Source of the DNA: Polytrichum commune
Lineage: Eukaryota > Streptophyta > Polytrichopsida > Polytrichales > Polytrichaceae
Reading direction: 5' to 3'
Length of the DNA: 64,000 bases
Assembly (NCBI GenBank): GCA_950295325.1
Contig: OX485805.1
Coordinates: 42,432,758-42,496,757, forward strand
The number at the start of each line of letters is the position of its first letter. Position 1 is the stretch's first letter. Made by a program: the position numbers and the translations under genes. Under the pieces are notes generated by a model. The model was not told the DNA's origin. It saw only the letters and a list, made by a program, of their open reading frames with translations, and did no database searches. Below are positions 1-11,641 of this stretch, piece after piece.

Positions 1-1266
1 CCCCTCAAGCGGTATAGCTTCATAGCAGTGTGCTATGTCGGCTACAAAAATATCGTGTATTGTCTCCGGCAGGTTAAGGACTAGATCCATCACTGAGTCA
101 ATTACCCAGAAATTAGAGGTGTCAGTGTCCATTAACGAGCGGTAAGTCCGCGTACGCTTAGCAAACCATTGTTTCAGCGTAGGGAGAATACCCTTTAATG
201 CCATAGTAATGAATTGTGCTATGGTGGAGTATATAGAATTGTGGGCATTTGTAAGCCATCTGTAGGTATTTTTGTGTTGCTTGAACGTACCCATCAGGTA
301 TGGGAGACGAGCAGCTTGTAGAGGAATTTCCGGAAGAAGATTACAGATTTCTTCAAATAGCTCCTCTGCTTTATTCTGAGGGTTAGTCCATGAATTATTT
401 TGTAGACAAGGGGCAAAATCTTTGCCCTGGAGTCTCAATAGTGCTTGAGCACGTATGTGCCTTATACAGATAAAGCTGGCATTTGAAGCCGCTTTATCTA
501 GCCCGGCTATGAACAAACGTTCCTGGATCCATTGAAGTTCATCAATGGCTGAATGGATTTTCTTCCAAGAGGGTTGGGAGTATTTGTATCCGCCTTCATT
601 CTTGGATGCTTTTTCTTTCAGAATCATCCACGTAGTATTTCTAATCCATAATGTTTGATCAGATGGGTCAATGTGTAAAATGGAACATACCTGTATCCAT
701 GCATCAATCACTGTTTCGACAACCTCTTGTAGGCGAGTTTGTCTTAAAGGTATATGGTTGAGACCACTTTTGAAATTATTCTTCAAAATTGGGTCTCGGA
801 TGATTTCAATGTTCATTGTGCGAACATGTATGTCTGTCAGCGAAGGGATTGTATGCACCGGGATAGTTTCCGCAGTGCTAGGGTCCAGGTATTTAGAGAA
901 TCTTTTGGTGAGTTGACATGGACATGGTGATAGAAACGTGCTATTATCAAAAACGAAATCACGAAATACCTTTGCTGGTTTATACACTGTTGAGTGAAAC
1001 TGGTCATAGTATCTCCAGCCAAAGGTAATATTCTCCAGACAAGGAATGAGTCCATCATTTCCTTGTCTGCGAAGGGCATCGGCACAGATGTGACGTATGC
1101 TAACCCATTCCATCGCCCTATTAGGGTATAGAGAGTGCACAAAACCTATCCGTTTTATGTTAGACTCCTTACATATCGAATTTCTTCCCAATTCATCCTG
1201 TTTAACTGTTCTTGAAATTGCAATAGTATGGGAGGGATCTGTACATACCAGGATTAGTTTGTCAGC
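1..1266 (-). CDS. Reverse transcriptase-like ORF of a Penelope-like or non-LTR retroelement (partial, runs off left edge)
   Basis: A single minus-strand frame is open from a stop at 1267-1269 to the window edge, about 422 codons with no internal stop. The end nearest the edge reads like a reverse transcriptase. A segment around 340-220 (YRWLTNAHNSIYS, then TIAQFITMALKGILP) looks like the fingers region. At 45-1 the peptide VADIAHCYEAIPLEG has the form of RT motif A, with its catalytic Asp in a D-x-x-x-C-Y-x-x-I-P context as in Penelope-like and telomerase-like RTs. Motif C (YxDD) would lie beyond the edge. The upstream half contains CxC and W-rich segments that I do not recognise. Coding may continue upstream across a small intron near 1240, because another frame at 1280-1410 looks protein-like. 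Family assignment is from memory of motif shape only. A LINE-type RT is the main alternative. No long terminal repeat is seen. Confidence 0.6.
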
Positions 1267-1545
1267 TTATTCAATCCCATGAAATATTCCTGCCAAAAGC
1301 CGGAGAAGAAATAGAAGTGGTATTAGAACCGCCACTGGATCCTTCAGCCCCGTTTTGGTTACAGTACAAATAACCAACATCGTTATTTTCATGTAATCAG
1401 GCGCTGCACCGTAGTATGAAAATTCACGTTGGCGATTGACGCCATCGTCGCTTGAATCCCTGGTGTGGGCGGTGTCAGAGGGTCTTTGTACCCTTTTTTG
1501 GCCAAGTCATTGTGCCAAGAAGGGGGCTGTTTGTAATCACACAGC

Positions 1546-2487
1546 AATATATTAGTATGTGATGCGGCGCATCATTCACCTGATGTACAACAAAGACTTG
1601 TTTTCAACAAAAAGAGGTGTCGATGTATAGACCATCGGTGTGGAGATTATTGAGCTATCCAAAAGGGGTAATCTAAAATCATCCAGTCATATATTTAGTA
1701 TGTTATGAACAGCATCGTCCATATATACCCTGTCGTAAAGCCATGACTTATTTTCAGACAACCAGGGGAAAGTCAGTCGATGAATCAACCATTAGTGCAC
1801 AGGACATATCACATAGATTATCCTGTCAGCAAGGGGCCGTTTCTGATCCCATAATAGTATGTTAGTGTGCTATACAAAATATTGTTTATTACACACCAAA
1901 TGAGAAGCTAGGTTTTAATTTCAGAAAACATGAAAGAAATACTGTCGATGATTACATCGTTAGTATGAGGAAAATGCCACATAATTTATCGTGGCAGTAA
2001 GGGGGTACTTATGTTATGAAGGACATCTTCATAAAAATTCCTGATATGAAGCAATGACTTATGTTCACAAGTCATGTGGAAAGAATATCGCTGAATAAGC
2101 CATAAGTATGCAGGAAGTATTATTTAGATTATTGTGCCAGCAAATGGCCATTTATACTCCCATGGTAGTATATTAGTATGCAACGAAGAGCATCGTTCAT
2201 ATACATACCTGATGTGAAGTAGGACTCATTTTTAGAGAGCAGGGAGAAAGACTGTCGATGAATAGATCGTCAGTGTGAGAAAACTACTCATAGATTATCG
2301 TGTTAATAAGGGGTTTATTTATAATCACTCAGTAGTATATTATTATGCTTATGAAGAGCATCTTGTATATATACCTGAAGTGAAGCTAGAACTTATATTC
2401 AGAAAACCAGGAGAAAGAATGTTTGATGATCAAACCATCCTTATGAAGAAGATACCATATAGATTAGCAAGATACTTTAGATCCCTC
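1546..2487. repeat. Degenerate ~160 bp tandem repeats, about six copies
   Basis: Six diverged units start near 1546, 1690, 1852, 2011, 2166 and 2332. Each opens with a variant of TAGTATATTAGTATG, followed by a CATC-TATATACCTGATGTGAAG block, a GGAAAGACTGTCGATGA block, a CATAGATTATCGTG block and a CAAGGGG block. A further partial unit precedes them at about 1390-1545. Spacing is roughly 145-165 bp. The array lies immediately 5' of the minus-strand RT ORF, as the promoter monomers of some LINEs do. That link is inferred. The last copy is the best preserved and is open as a small frame by chance. Confidence 0.8.
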
Positions 2488-4129
2488 TAAAGTAATGGAT
2501 ATACGGTAAGAGAGCTGACTAATCTTGTCTTGATTGGTTACAATAGGTTAAGTCCCCTTATTGTAAGGTCATGTTAGGACAACATACATCCCTGTTAAAA
2601 CAGGGTCTTGATAATCCACTGGTATGACTCAAATTTTGAGTACTTAAATGAGAAACTGGTTTAATCATGTGTGACTCGTTTACATAGAGTCATTTTCTTC
2701 TTATCAACATTCCTGAGTAGTTTTACCCATTTGTCAACTGCTGGTTAAGAATATTACTGCAATTCCACCAGTAATTTATAACTTGAAGTCCCATAATACC
2801 TGTTACTGTCAGGTATCCTATCGATTTCATAGTCAATCTTTTCATGACAGATGGGTTTTCTTCGAATCTTGTCAGAACACTTTCCTTGTTCGTAATCAGT
2901 AGCTCATAAGGTGCTTCCTCAGGTGAAAAATTCCTTATCTATTACTCATACTGGTGATTTTCGGCTTTGCCGAAATGGTCATAACTCATACTGCTATTAG
3001 TGTATTCTTGTTAGTAGAACTTCTCATTCCTGGGGTTTTCTGAAATGGTCATTTAACCATATTTATTGGTATCAAAACCTTAAAGCTCTCAAATTCTCAA
3101 TCACGTGACAGCTACTCATTTTCCTGGTGGGTCCTGTGAGTAACTTAAAAAAGACTCTCCGAGACTCATGAGTCATAACCTTTGAGCCATCGATATACTG
3201 ATTCTAAGAGAATCCTTCATCCCCCAACAAGACTATCTGTGGTCATACGAGACCTGTTATAGAAGAGATTTAAAGTATGTGCTGACTATCCGTAGTAGGC
3301 TTTGAAGTAAGTAGTATTTACCTGGTCAGAACCAGATTATATAGTAATGATTTTTCTAAGAACTCTATTCTCTCTTATCCACTGATAGAAACTTGTTTCA
3401 CGATATCAAGGATATCATGCGTCTCGTTTCTTGTGAGTCTGTCTCAGAGCATAAACTTATTCAGAGACAGTCCTGGGTTCCAAGAAGCTATCTACTGTAT
3501 ATAAACAGTAATCAAATTATGTAATACCCATATGAATGTGTAAAAGTTTATGTCACATCCATCCTTAAAATAAAATAAAAGCCTTATATATGGGAAGTTA
3601 TTTGATATTCTTTCAGCCAATTGATTGTTAATCCTGGGCCTGTAAGAAGACTACAGGAGTCATTCTACACTTCCGAGGTACTGAGTTCTGTGACGAGTCT
3701 TATACCATACTTCAATTAGTAATCCAATTATGTGAATTGTATCACACATGGGCCGTCCAGTATTTAGAGGGCTAAGAGTTTTTTTACAAGAAAATTATTT
3801 CTAATATTTCTTGTAACACTGAAATCCACCCATTATGTGTAATGAGACTATACACAGACTACCAGTATTCATCATGAATCGCCGATAATTTCTGTGTTAC
3901 TGTAAGTAATTCCAGGAGCAAATTTGTGAGCAGGAAGTTACCATTTACATCTCCCTGTACTGTTTTTAAGAATCACAGAATTGTCATATATCCGAATTGT
4001 AAGTTCCGGAAAGAATCAGCAATTATAGAGAAATGTATTTTTCATCAGGAAATACTCATAATCACTATTCCAGGTTTCAAAGAGAAGTTGCTTGGAAGAG
4101 ATATAATGAGTGGCCATTTTCTTCTTTGG
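2488..4129. other. Intergenic, no gene recognised
   Basis: AT-rich sequence with many short recurring phrases (for example ACTCATACTG and GAAATGGTCAT at 2943-3060) but no convincing reading frame. A small perfect hairpin with a 7 bp stem and TTT loop sits at 2957-2973. It may be a decayed continuation of the element to the left. Confidence 0.4.
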
Positions 4130-4330
4130 AAGGTGCTCAGCACTCGTAGAAGAGGTCCTCACCTGTGCCCATGCTCCCCAACATTACCAAGAAATAAGTT
4201 AGTAGAGCGTACATCAGGTGTAAGCGGACCTTCTTACTTGTTATCGATGTCAACAAGGCTATTTCACCTCCTAGGAAGTAGGTATCATTCACCATATTCA
4301 ATACAAATAGTTGCATATATTGAAAAGATA
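4130..4330 (+). repeat. Dispersed repeat block related to 8595, 11090 and 12128
   Basis: The stretch with TCACCTGTGCCCATGC, then CGTACATCAGGTG and TTGTTATCGATGTC, recurs in the same order in three further blocks at 8595-8815, 11090-11320 and 12128-12350. It is followed in each by a run resembling ATATTCAATACAAAT. This copy is isolated from the ~1 kb repeats that carry the others. Confidence 0.6.
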
Positions 4331-4816
4331 TATGAACATAAAATCTTGAATCAAGAATATGGTTAGATGGCTGATTATCCCATGTGACCAAGAAGTGTAG
4401 TCTTGTGAATTTTCAGAGAATGTTCTGTGGCTACACCTTGAATTCATCTTGCGATGAGCTAGACTTGGTCATTGTAGAGATGCACTGGGATCTTGACTTA
4501 CAGTATACAGGTGAATATTTACACAGAGTCACAGACTGAAATCACTCAGGCTTCGGACACTTCTATGGAACCGAACTCTCCTGTTGAGAGACTTGTGGTA
4601 GCATCACACAGACAGGCAGTATCTTACTTGTACGCCGAAGCCTACTCATAAGGGGAACTCAGGCTCGAAGCCTCTGCAGTAATACTCTTACACTAAGATC
4701 GAGGAAAGCCTGTCAGATGATTTCCTGCCTTCCGGCTCCTCTTTTTATACTTATATTTCGTTTCTTTTTCGGGCAGCCCACAGGGATTTTTTTGGGGGAG
4801 CCCATAGATCAAGATG

Positions 4817-4817
4817 T

Positions 4818-4843
<26 letters not shown>
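4817..4843. repeat. (GA)n microsatellite
   Basis: About 13 uninterrupted GA units. The flank to its right is part of an inverted dispersed repeat shared with 7072-7150. Confidence 0.95.
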
Positions 4844-4848
<5 letters not shown>

Positions 4849-4911
4849 TTCTTATTTGCAACTTACTCACGATACAAGAATGAAGTGAAGAATCATCTGT
4901 CCAACGGTCCT
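4825..4911 (+). repeat. Dispersed repeat, copy 1 (inverted partner at 7072-7150)
   Basis: GA run, poly-T, then CTTATTTGCAACTTACTCAC and GAATGAAGTGAAGAATCAT. The same text is found reverse-complemented at 7072-7150 with only a few differences. Confidence 0.8.
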
Positions 4912-4929
4912 TGTGTTGGTTTTTTGATA

Positions 4930-5285
4930 AAAGGGAAGTTTTGATAAAAATTCAAGTTTGACAATTGTCTTGTCTTCTCTTGTCCTCACTTCTCTTCACT
5001 TCTCAAATAAAAATTCATTATATTTTATTAAAACAACATTACTCTGCTATGGGCCCCTACCTTTTTCTACCTCTTTTGCCTCTCCCACCTCAAAACCTCT
5101 TGGCCCATGTCAATAAATAATGTAGGCCTTAAAATATGTCTTTTAAGGACATTGAACTCCATGGTAACTCTAACATTTTTTCGTTGTTGTAAACCAAAGT
5201 GGTCATGGGACAACTTCAACAACCAATCACAAATTTTATAGGGCCTTGGGACAACTTCATGGTCTATGGTGTAAACAATCCCTTA
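4930..5285 (+). mobile_element. Right-hand portion of a PIF/Harbinger-like non-autonomous element
   Basis: The 3' end (CAACTTCAACAACCAATCAC, then GGTCTATGGTGTAAACAATCCC followed by TTA) matches the right end of the better preserved element at 18298-19387. The stretch at 4930-5010 (TCAAGTTTGACAATTGTCTTG) matches that element's interior at 18520-18580. No matching left terminus was found, so this is a truncated or internally deleted copy. Confidence 0.6.
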
Positions 5286-7071
5286 GTATTATTGGGCCTT
5301 GTTGGTAATTGAAGGAGCATTTCAATAGATTTTTGCAAATGGTAGATTTTGGACAATACATATGTATAAGCTTTGATTCTTTGGTGTTGATGATAAACAT
5401 ATCCGAATGTGACCCTAGATTCCATTCATGTTCCTATTTGAAGCAAGCATCTATAGGGGTTGTGTTTTCCTAAAGGTCACAATCAAGTAGACCTAGACAC
5501 CATAATGCTTCTAATGAATCGATGATTCATTTTATTTATAAAAAGGAGTTGTACGCTTGAATGGAAGATTTTAAGAGGAAGCTATCGATCATGTCATTTG
5601 TGCCTGAATTAGAAAATATTCAAATATTGAAATTGCTTTGAAGTGTTTTTGTTCCTAAATAGATCACCATCCAAATTCCCTAGGTATTTACTTACACTTC
5701 TCAGAAAATTATGACGGGTTTTAGAATTTATGGCCTTAAAATTGCTTATCACGCGAAACGTACACTAAGTATTGTATTTTAGTGTCACCAATTCTACTTG
5801 TCTTGCTTAATACTAACAAAGTAAACAGCCTGTGCAGAGTCACCAACACTAAATGTAAACCGAACATTATTTGTCATTTCGTGAAAAAAAATTAGGGCAT
5901 CACATATTTACAATGTTGCAATTACTATCACTCACTAAGTGATTTCTCATCCAAACATCAATCATCCATGACAATATTTCACTATGGAATTCTTAGGATG
6001 CAAAATATACCGCACTTTGTTTCCACAATTGGCATGGACTTCATTCAAATTTCAATCGTCCATGACAATGGTGGTGAACTTAACCATAAGAAGTGTCATT
6101 GCAAAAGTTATCATAAAATATCATATGACACTCATTACAGTCTTTAGTGTAATTCCCAAATATAGTAGTGCTTCCCGGTCCATTTGTGTGTTGCAGAACA
6201 TGCGACAGGTTTCTTAATGCTCAAAGACCCACATGGCCAACATTTCATGGTTGTGATGGTCTGAAGGTGTTGGTTGATCTGTCCGGTCGGATATACACCA
6301 AATATTTTAATTCAATGTCATTTGGTATTTTATGTCATTGTGGTAACTTATCTCATGATACTTCTTATGAATAATAAGTATACAAATACCCTGCTTTTAT
6401 TGATCATTCTTATGATCCAATTATGATCCCGATACCCCTGGATCTTCTAACAATGTGTTTCCAAAAAAAAAACGGATCATGAGATCGGATTGCTCATATA
6501 GTTTCACAATTTGTTCTCCACAACGCAATCACAAGGATCCAAGTTGCCTTCATTAAGATTACAACGCTTCAGATTATGAATTGGTTATGGCATGAGTTTC
6601 CACCCTGGTGAATGGTGATCCAGGAACCTAAATTTCAAGATTGGCCACACTCCTCGGTGCTTCGTACCTGTGACGATATCAAAGTCGTGTTATTCAAGGC
6701 ATCAAAAATAAAGTTGCAACGATGATGTGTATCCATCACAACACTTCAGGATACAGTTTGGTGAATGAGTGCATCATTTCCTTGAAGTGCTCCAGGCACT
6801 GACTTTGTTGCATAGAAACTAAGACAAATGGAGTGCGCTGGTACTCTTTCAATACACAGGAGGATGAGTACCAAAGGCAGCCAATGGATCACTCATCCAA
6901 CATTGTTTCTTACAATTTTATTCTCTCCGATTCTCAGTGTCCATGTAGGAGATGAATTGTTTCCAGAAGTTGCCTCAAGCTCGTATTAACCCATACAAGG
7001 CCATACAAGGCCTTCTTAATACTTGCTCCGTCAACTATATGGATCTTGTCAAACCCCACTACAATGAACTT
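5286..7071. other. Intergenic, no gene recognised
   Basis: AT-rich, no credible coding frame. The segment near 6290-6370 resembles the ATTTGGTATTTTATGTCA-type repeat also seen at 19391-19440 and 60141-60235, suggesting an old copy of that family. Confidence 0.4.
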
Positions 7072-7150
7072 GCAACCGGACGGATGATTCTTCACTTCAT
7101 TCTCGGATCGTGAGTAAGTTGCAAATAAGAAAAAAACTCTCTCTCTCTCA
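7072..7150 (-). repeat. Dispersed repeat, copy 2 (inverted relative to 4825-4911)
   Basis: Reverse complement of 4825-4911, including the poly-T/GA junction. It ends in CTCTCTCATCCAACATAAAACC, a phrase that also occurs at the inner edge of the inverted-repeat element at 7312. Confidence 0.8.
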
Positions 7151-7311
7151 TCCAACATAAAACCCCGCAATAGTATGCACCCTTGAGGTTGCTTTTTGAA
7201 GTTGATTTCACACCGGAATTAGTTTCAAGGACCCTAAATTAGTGTACTTGAGGTCATTTGAGATGAACCCCTCTCTTCGGTATAAGGACATCGAAAACTT
7301 AACATAGACTG

Positions 7312-7535
7312 GAAATTATGGCATACGAGCGTACCTCTCGTCCATCCAACATAAAACCTAGACCCCTACATGTTTGTAGCTAATTTGTAACAAATGACTC
7401 GGACTAGACTAATTCAAGGTCTTTGAAGTTGATTCCGGTGTCACCCAAGTAATAGAATAGTAACCTTTGAGTTGCATACTATATAAGGGCTTTTATGTTG
7501 GATGAATGAGAGGTACGCTCGTATGCCATAATTCC
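7312..7535. mobile_element. MITE-like element with ~45 bp terminal inverted repeats
   Basis: The arm at 7312-7356 and the arm at 7491-7535 are reverse complements with about three mismatches over 45 bp (core GGCATACGAGCGTACCTCTC). The 134 bp between them has no coding frame. I could not fix a target duplication, so the superfamily is open. Weakly similar ends near 7700-7760 and 8110-8155 suggest an older relative next door. Confidence 0.75.
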
Positions 7536-8159
7536 CTCTCTCCAAACTTAACCGGGTCAATTATGTTGTCATTTTCTACGGTAGAGTCGCTTATTTCCAA
7601 CATGATTGTAAATATTGAACATATGCGTAGATATTGTAACCATCATGGAATCAATTGTAAGATATACTTATGTAAAAGATAAACTTGAAGTTTTTTTTTC
7701 TTGGTGAGGGGGGATTGTTGCATGTGGACATGCCTCTCATCCATTCATTTTAAAAACTTGCCCCCCTATAGGTTTGTGATTCATTCATTCTAAAGGGATG
7801 GTGTTAGAGTAATTAATGGTCTTCAAAGCTACAATAATATGTCACATTTGGTTGGCCCACACTAATTTATTGTTAGTGTGTGGATATTTACTACCATAGT
7901 AATAAAATAATATTTGTTTATTTGTTGTGGTTGCTATAGAAATGAATGAACTTAGTTCTAAGTTTTGTGATTTGATTATGACCTAATATGATTTTCATAG
8001 GTAAAGAGGCACCTTATTCACAAAGGCAACCTAATTGCACATAATTTGAGCGTTAATTTTTTTATATAAAAAGGTAAGCTCCAACCTACATACTATTTTA
8101 GAACACTTTTGTTGGAAAATGAGGGGTACACTCATATGTATAATTCCCTCCGACCTATT

Positions 8160-8162
<3 letters not shown>

Positions 8163-8210
<48 letters not shown>
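8163..8210. repeat. (GA)n microsatellite
   Basis: About 24 GA units at the left edge of the first ~1 kb repeat unit. Confidence 0.95.
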
Positions 8211-8217
<7 letters not shown>

Positions 8218-9060
8218 TTATTTTCAAGCATAAACCTTTCATATACATCCTCTAATTAAGAGGCCAAACCATTCTACTACATATCCATCTCCCTTTGCAA
8301 AACCCAAGAGGGTGGGTGGGACCATCCTTCAATGCTATATCATTGCATATCTATCTCCAATGCTCTTGCTACTAATTCATCTTGGTGTACGTCTAAGAAG
8401 TGCATAACCCTTGAGCATTCTAACATCCAAGGTTTTCAAAGTCAAAAACTAGAAAAAGAGCCTTATAGTGTATACTCCACAAGTTTACTCTTACATCACC
8501 TTAGACTAAGTATTCTACAACACTATAGAATACCTAAGTACTATACACACATTATTTTTGTAAGAAGATGAAATACAAAACCTAATGATGCCATCAAGAT
8601 TGTGAAGGGTCTGCTTCATCTTTGCCCATGCCACCAACCAAATTCAAGAAGAGGGTTAATAACGTACATGAGGTGAATAACAACAAATCCCAATTGTTAT
8701 CTATGTCAGACAATCATACAAGGCAAGATTATACATTTTGTATCAACACATACTCAAATTACCTTTGAGTATTCTACTTGTTCTTTTGCCATCTTGTGTG
8801 AAAGAAGAATGAAACACTTAGTCCACACATTCCACACTTCTACACTTTTTTACTCTAATCTCAGAAGTTACTTAGGGTAAAACTGCTCATGCGGCTTAAC
8901 CTTTTGAAAGGATGTTCCCACGTTTCCTTTCTCTTAATATTGATTAGGTAACTATCCTTGACCGTAGATGCATCTTAACAAATCTAAGATGGATGTGTGT
9001 TAGGTATAACTTTCCTAACCCTACGGTAAGTGAACCTTTAGGGTTGTATTTTACTATCAG
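8211..9060 (+). repeat. ~1 kb repeat unit A
   Basis: Order of shared blocks: AAGAGGCCAAAC (8260), a GGGTGGGTGGGA block (8310), a CACC-rich block with ACGTACATGAGGTGAATAAC (8595-8815), and TTGTTCTTTTGCCATCTTGTG (8780). The same order is seen in units B (10496-11641) and C (11642-12620). No coding frame is recognised, and the family is unclassified. Confidence 0.65.
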
Positions 9061-9728
9061 TGCAAATCTTTTAAGGCAAAGTAAAAACAGAGTTTAGACA
9101 GAGAGTTGTCTTTTTTCAAGGTGTGAGGCCAAACCCACCACCCTTAAGCGTCCTAGTCCGGGTGATGGTTTTGAGAATCACATGCATTCTACTAAAACTT
9201 GTAGTAGTATGAAATGTAACTTCCGTATCCGGAGACACCCACATTGTTTAAAGTCATGATGCTTTATTAATGCTAGCCTCTTGACTAGATGTAGCGTGGG
9301 CCTTCTCAAGAGTCCAACCCACGGCCTTAGCTACACATGCCCTTAAGGACATTCCTCTCGCTCCTTTAGTCTTGATTTTCCTTGTCTCAACATTGCAAGA
9401 ATCCTTCACACTTTCCATCAACTCGTGTACTCAGTTTATTTCCTAGTGTGGGTACAAGCGTTGACAAACGCTATTTTCTATTATCACAAACCTACACACT
9501 CTATTACTAGCTCAACAATTCTCCCATCCAAGTTCACCCCTTTCACCCACTATCTAATGCCTCTTGTTCCCCTAGTTTGCTAATAAACTAATTTAGTCTT
9601 AGCACGACTAGCCCAAGTTTCTAATTAAGCCCAAGGCTTGTCACAAGCCTAACCCCTAATTAGGATGGCCCTTAATTAACTTGGCCTCTAATTGGCCTGC
9701 CTCTAATAAGTTTGGCTTCGGATTAGCT

Positions 9729-9893
9729 CTCGGCCCAGTGCCAGCAGCTCCCAGTAACAGAAGCCTTGTAGCTGCAGTCCACCCTCGGCCCAGTGCCGGC
9801 AGCTCCCAGTAACAGAAGCCTTGTAGCTGCAGTCCACCCTCGGCTCGGCCCAGTGCCAGCAGCTCCCAGTAACAGAAGCCTTGTAGCAGCCTT
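9729..9893. repeat. 55 bp minisatellite, three copies
   Basis: Units start at 9729, 9784 and 9844 with CTCGGCCCAGTGCC, then AGCTCCCAGTAACAGAAGCC. The first two are 55 bp apart. The third carries a 5 bp duplication of CTCGG. Copies differ by only one or two bases. It is GC-rich compared with its AT-rich surroundings, so it is probably a recent expansion. Confidence 0.95.
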
Positions 9894-10025
9894 GTAGTGG
9901 TAATCCCCAACTACCTTACTAATTATTCAAGCCCCTACCTAATCTTCCTACCTAATTCCCCTAATTAGACTAACAACCCATTTCTAATCACACACTTTTT
10001 CTCTAATTCTAAGAACTCAAAATCC

Positions 10026-10062
<37 letters not shown>
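10026..10062. repeat. (GA)n microsatellite
   Basis: About 18 GA units, followed by purine-rich AG sequence to about 10140. Confidence 0.95.
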
Positions 10063-10067
<5 letters not shown>

Positions 10068-10495
10068 GAAGAAAAGAGAAGAAAAGGTTAAGAGAGGGAA
10101 CTTAAGGAGAGGAGAGGATAAGGGAGGAAGAGGAGAGATAGGGCATCCAATCACAACCCCTTAAACCTTCTCCCCCTTAGTAGGACCTCATCCTCTCCGC
10201 TAACCCTTCAACCCCTAAACCAACAAGGTAGAACCCAATTCAAACATTTAAACCCAAGACCCTTCCCTTTGCTTTCTCAAACTCCACTTACCTAACCAAA
10301 GCACTTCCCTAATACCACTACGCTTCTAATCAACTACGCAAAATAAGCCTAAGGCTTAAACATAACTTCACACCAAGCCTCACTCTTTTTATATTTTTGA
10401 AAACAATCATGAAACATAAAAATCCAACTCCTAATGGTTTCAAAGGGTTAATGGCACATGTGGGCATCATTTTGGGCTCACACAAGGCTTTTCTC

Positions 10496-11641
10496 AAAGC
10501 TTGATCTTCCTCTTTTCAGAGGTCTTTTCCTTTCTATTCTTCATCAAAATAAAGCAAGGGTGCATGGGTGGGATTTTCTTTCATCACAAGTCTATTGCTC
10601 CCCAAAACATAGTATCCATCATTGTAACCATGGATGTAGTGCTATGTTCTACATCATATGAAGTAGTTTGAACTTTCAACAAAGAATATGTATTCTCATA
10701 AGAGTGGTTAGATATGCTATCATGTTTCCTTGCTTTCAAATCAAAATTTGATAGCATGGTGTTATAAGGGCATAAAGTACTAAAATGCAATGATGTGTGT
10801 CATGGACACAAAAGCGCATAACATATGGTAGCTGAGTTCAAAACATAGTCTAGTATGTCACTGCATTGTGCTTAATAACTATTCTTACAACCAACTAATA
10901 AGTTAGAGATGTAATATGTAAACTTACATACCTCACTTATATGTATTCTCAATATCTCAACTACTTTCTAGAGTTTGTGTACATATCAAGATACCATTTC
11001 AAAATGACATAGTAACTTTCACAAGTATAAGATCATGAAGTGTAAGAGTATCCAAACATGAATAATGTACTATTGTTGGTGTTGAAAATGTGAAGAGCTA
11101 GCCTCACCTGCACCCGTGCCAACCCAAACATACAATTATGTGTTAGAAAGGCGTGTGTCAGGTGTCTTTAGCTAAGCTCAATTGCAATCCATGTCACACA
11201 TTTATCTCACCTGTCAAGTCCATTGAATGTTTGCAAACACCAATACTCACTACAAAACAATGAGTATACAAACCCACTCTTTTGCCATATTGTGTAACTT
11301 CTTGGATAGTAACAATCTTTAGTACACCAAACACCATGCACTTCCACACTAGTCTTGTATCCACATTCTAAGCCAAGAATGTGCTCCTTCAAGCATGTAA
11401 AAGAGTTTTCACATGGAGGAGCATAGAGTTTAAATTTTGGTTTAGTAAGGTATCGTGGCCGCTTTAGGTCACTAAAATTCTAAAACGTGGAGCATGGTAA
11501 CTTTCATTTACCATGGTAAGTTAACTCATGGTTAGTTTTAGTTAAATTTATTAACTGCGGTGTAGATTCTACTAAGTGTCCTAGCCTTAGTAGAAGGTTT
11601 TAATCAAGAATGTTACATTTAATTATATCTCAAAGGCAAAA
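10496..11641 (+). repeat. ~1 kb repeat unit B
   Basis: Starts with CTTCCTCTTTTCAGAGG, followed by GCATGGGTGGGAT at about 10562. The CACCTGCACCCGTGCC block lies at about 11105, and GAGTATACAAACCCACTCTT with TTTTGCCATATTGTG at 11260-11300. It directly abuts unit C. Confidence 0.65.

Noticed and set aside
1690-2487. Possible hammerhead ribozymes in the 160 bp repeats (CTGATG and GAAA words recur in each unit)
   Set aside because: The required CTGANGA core is not met: the units read CTGATGTGAAG, and I could not draw the three stems.
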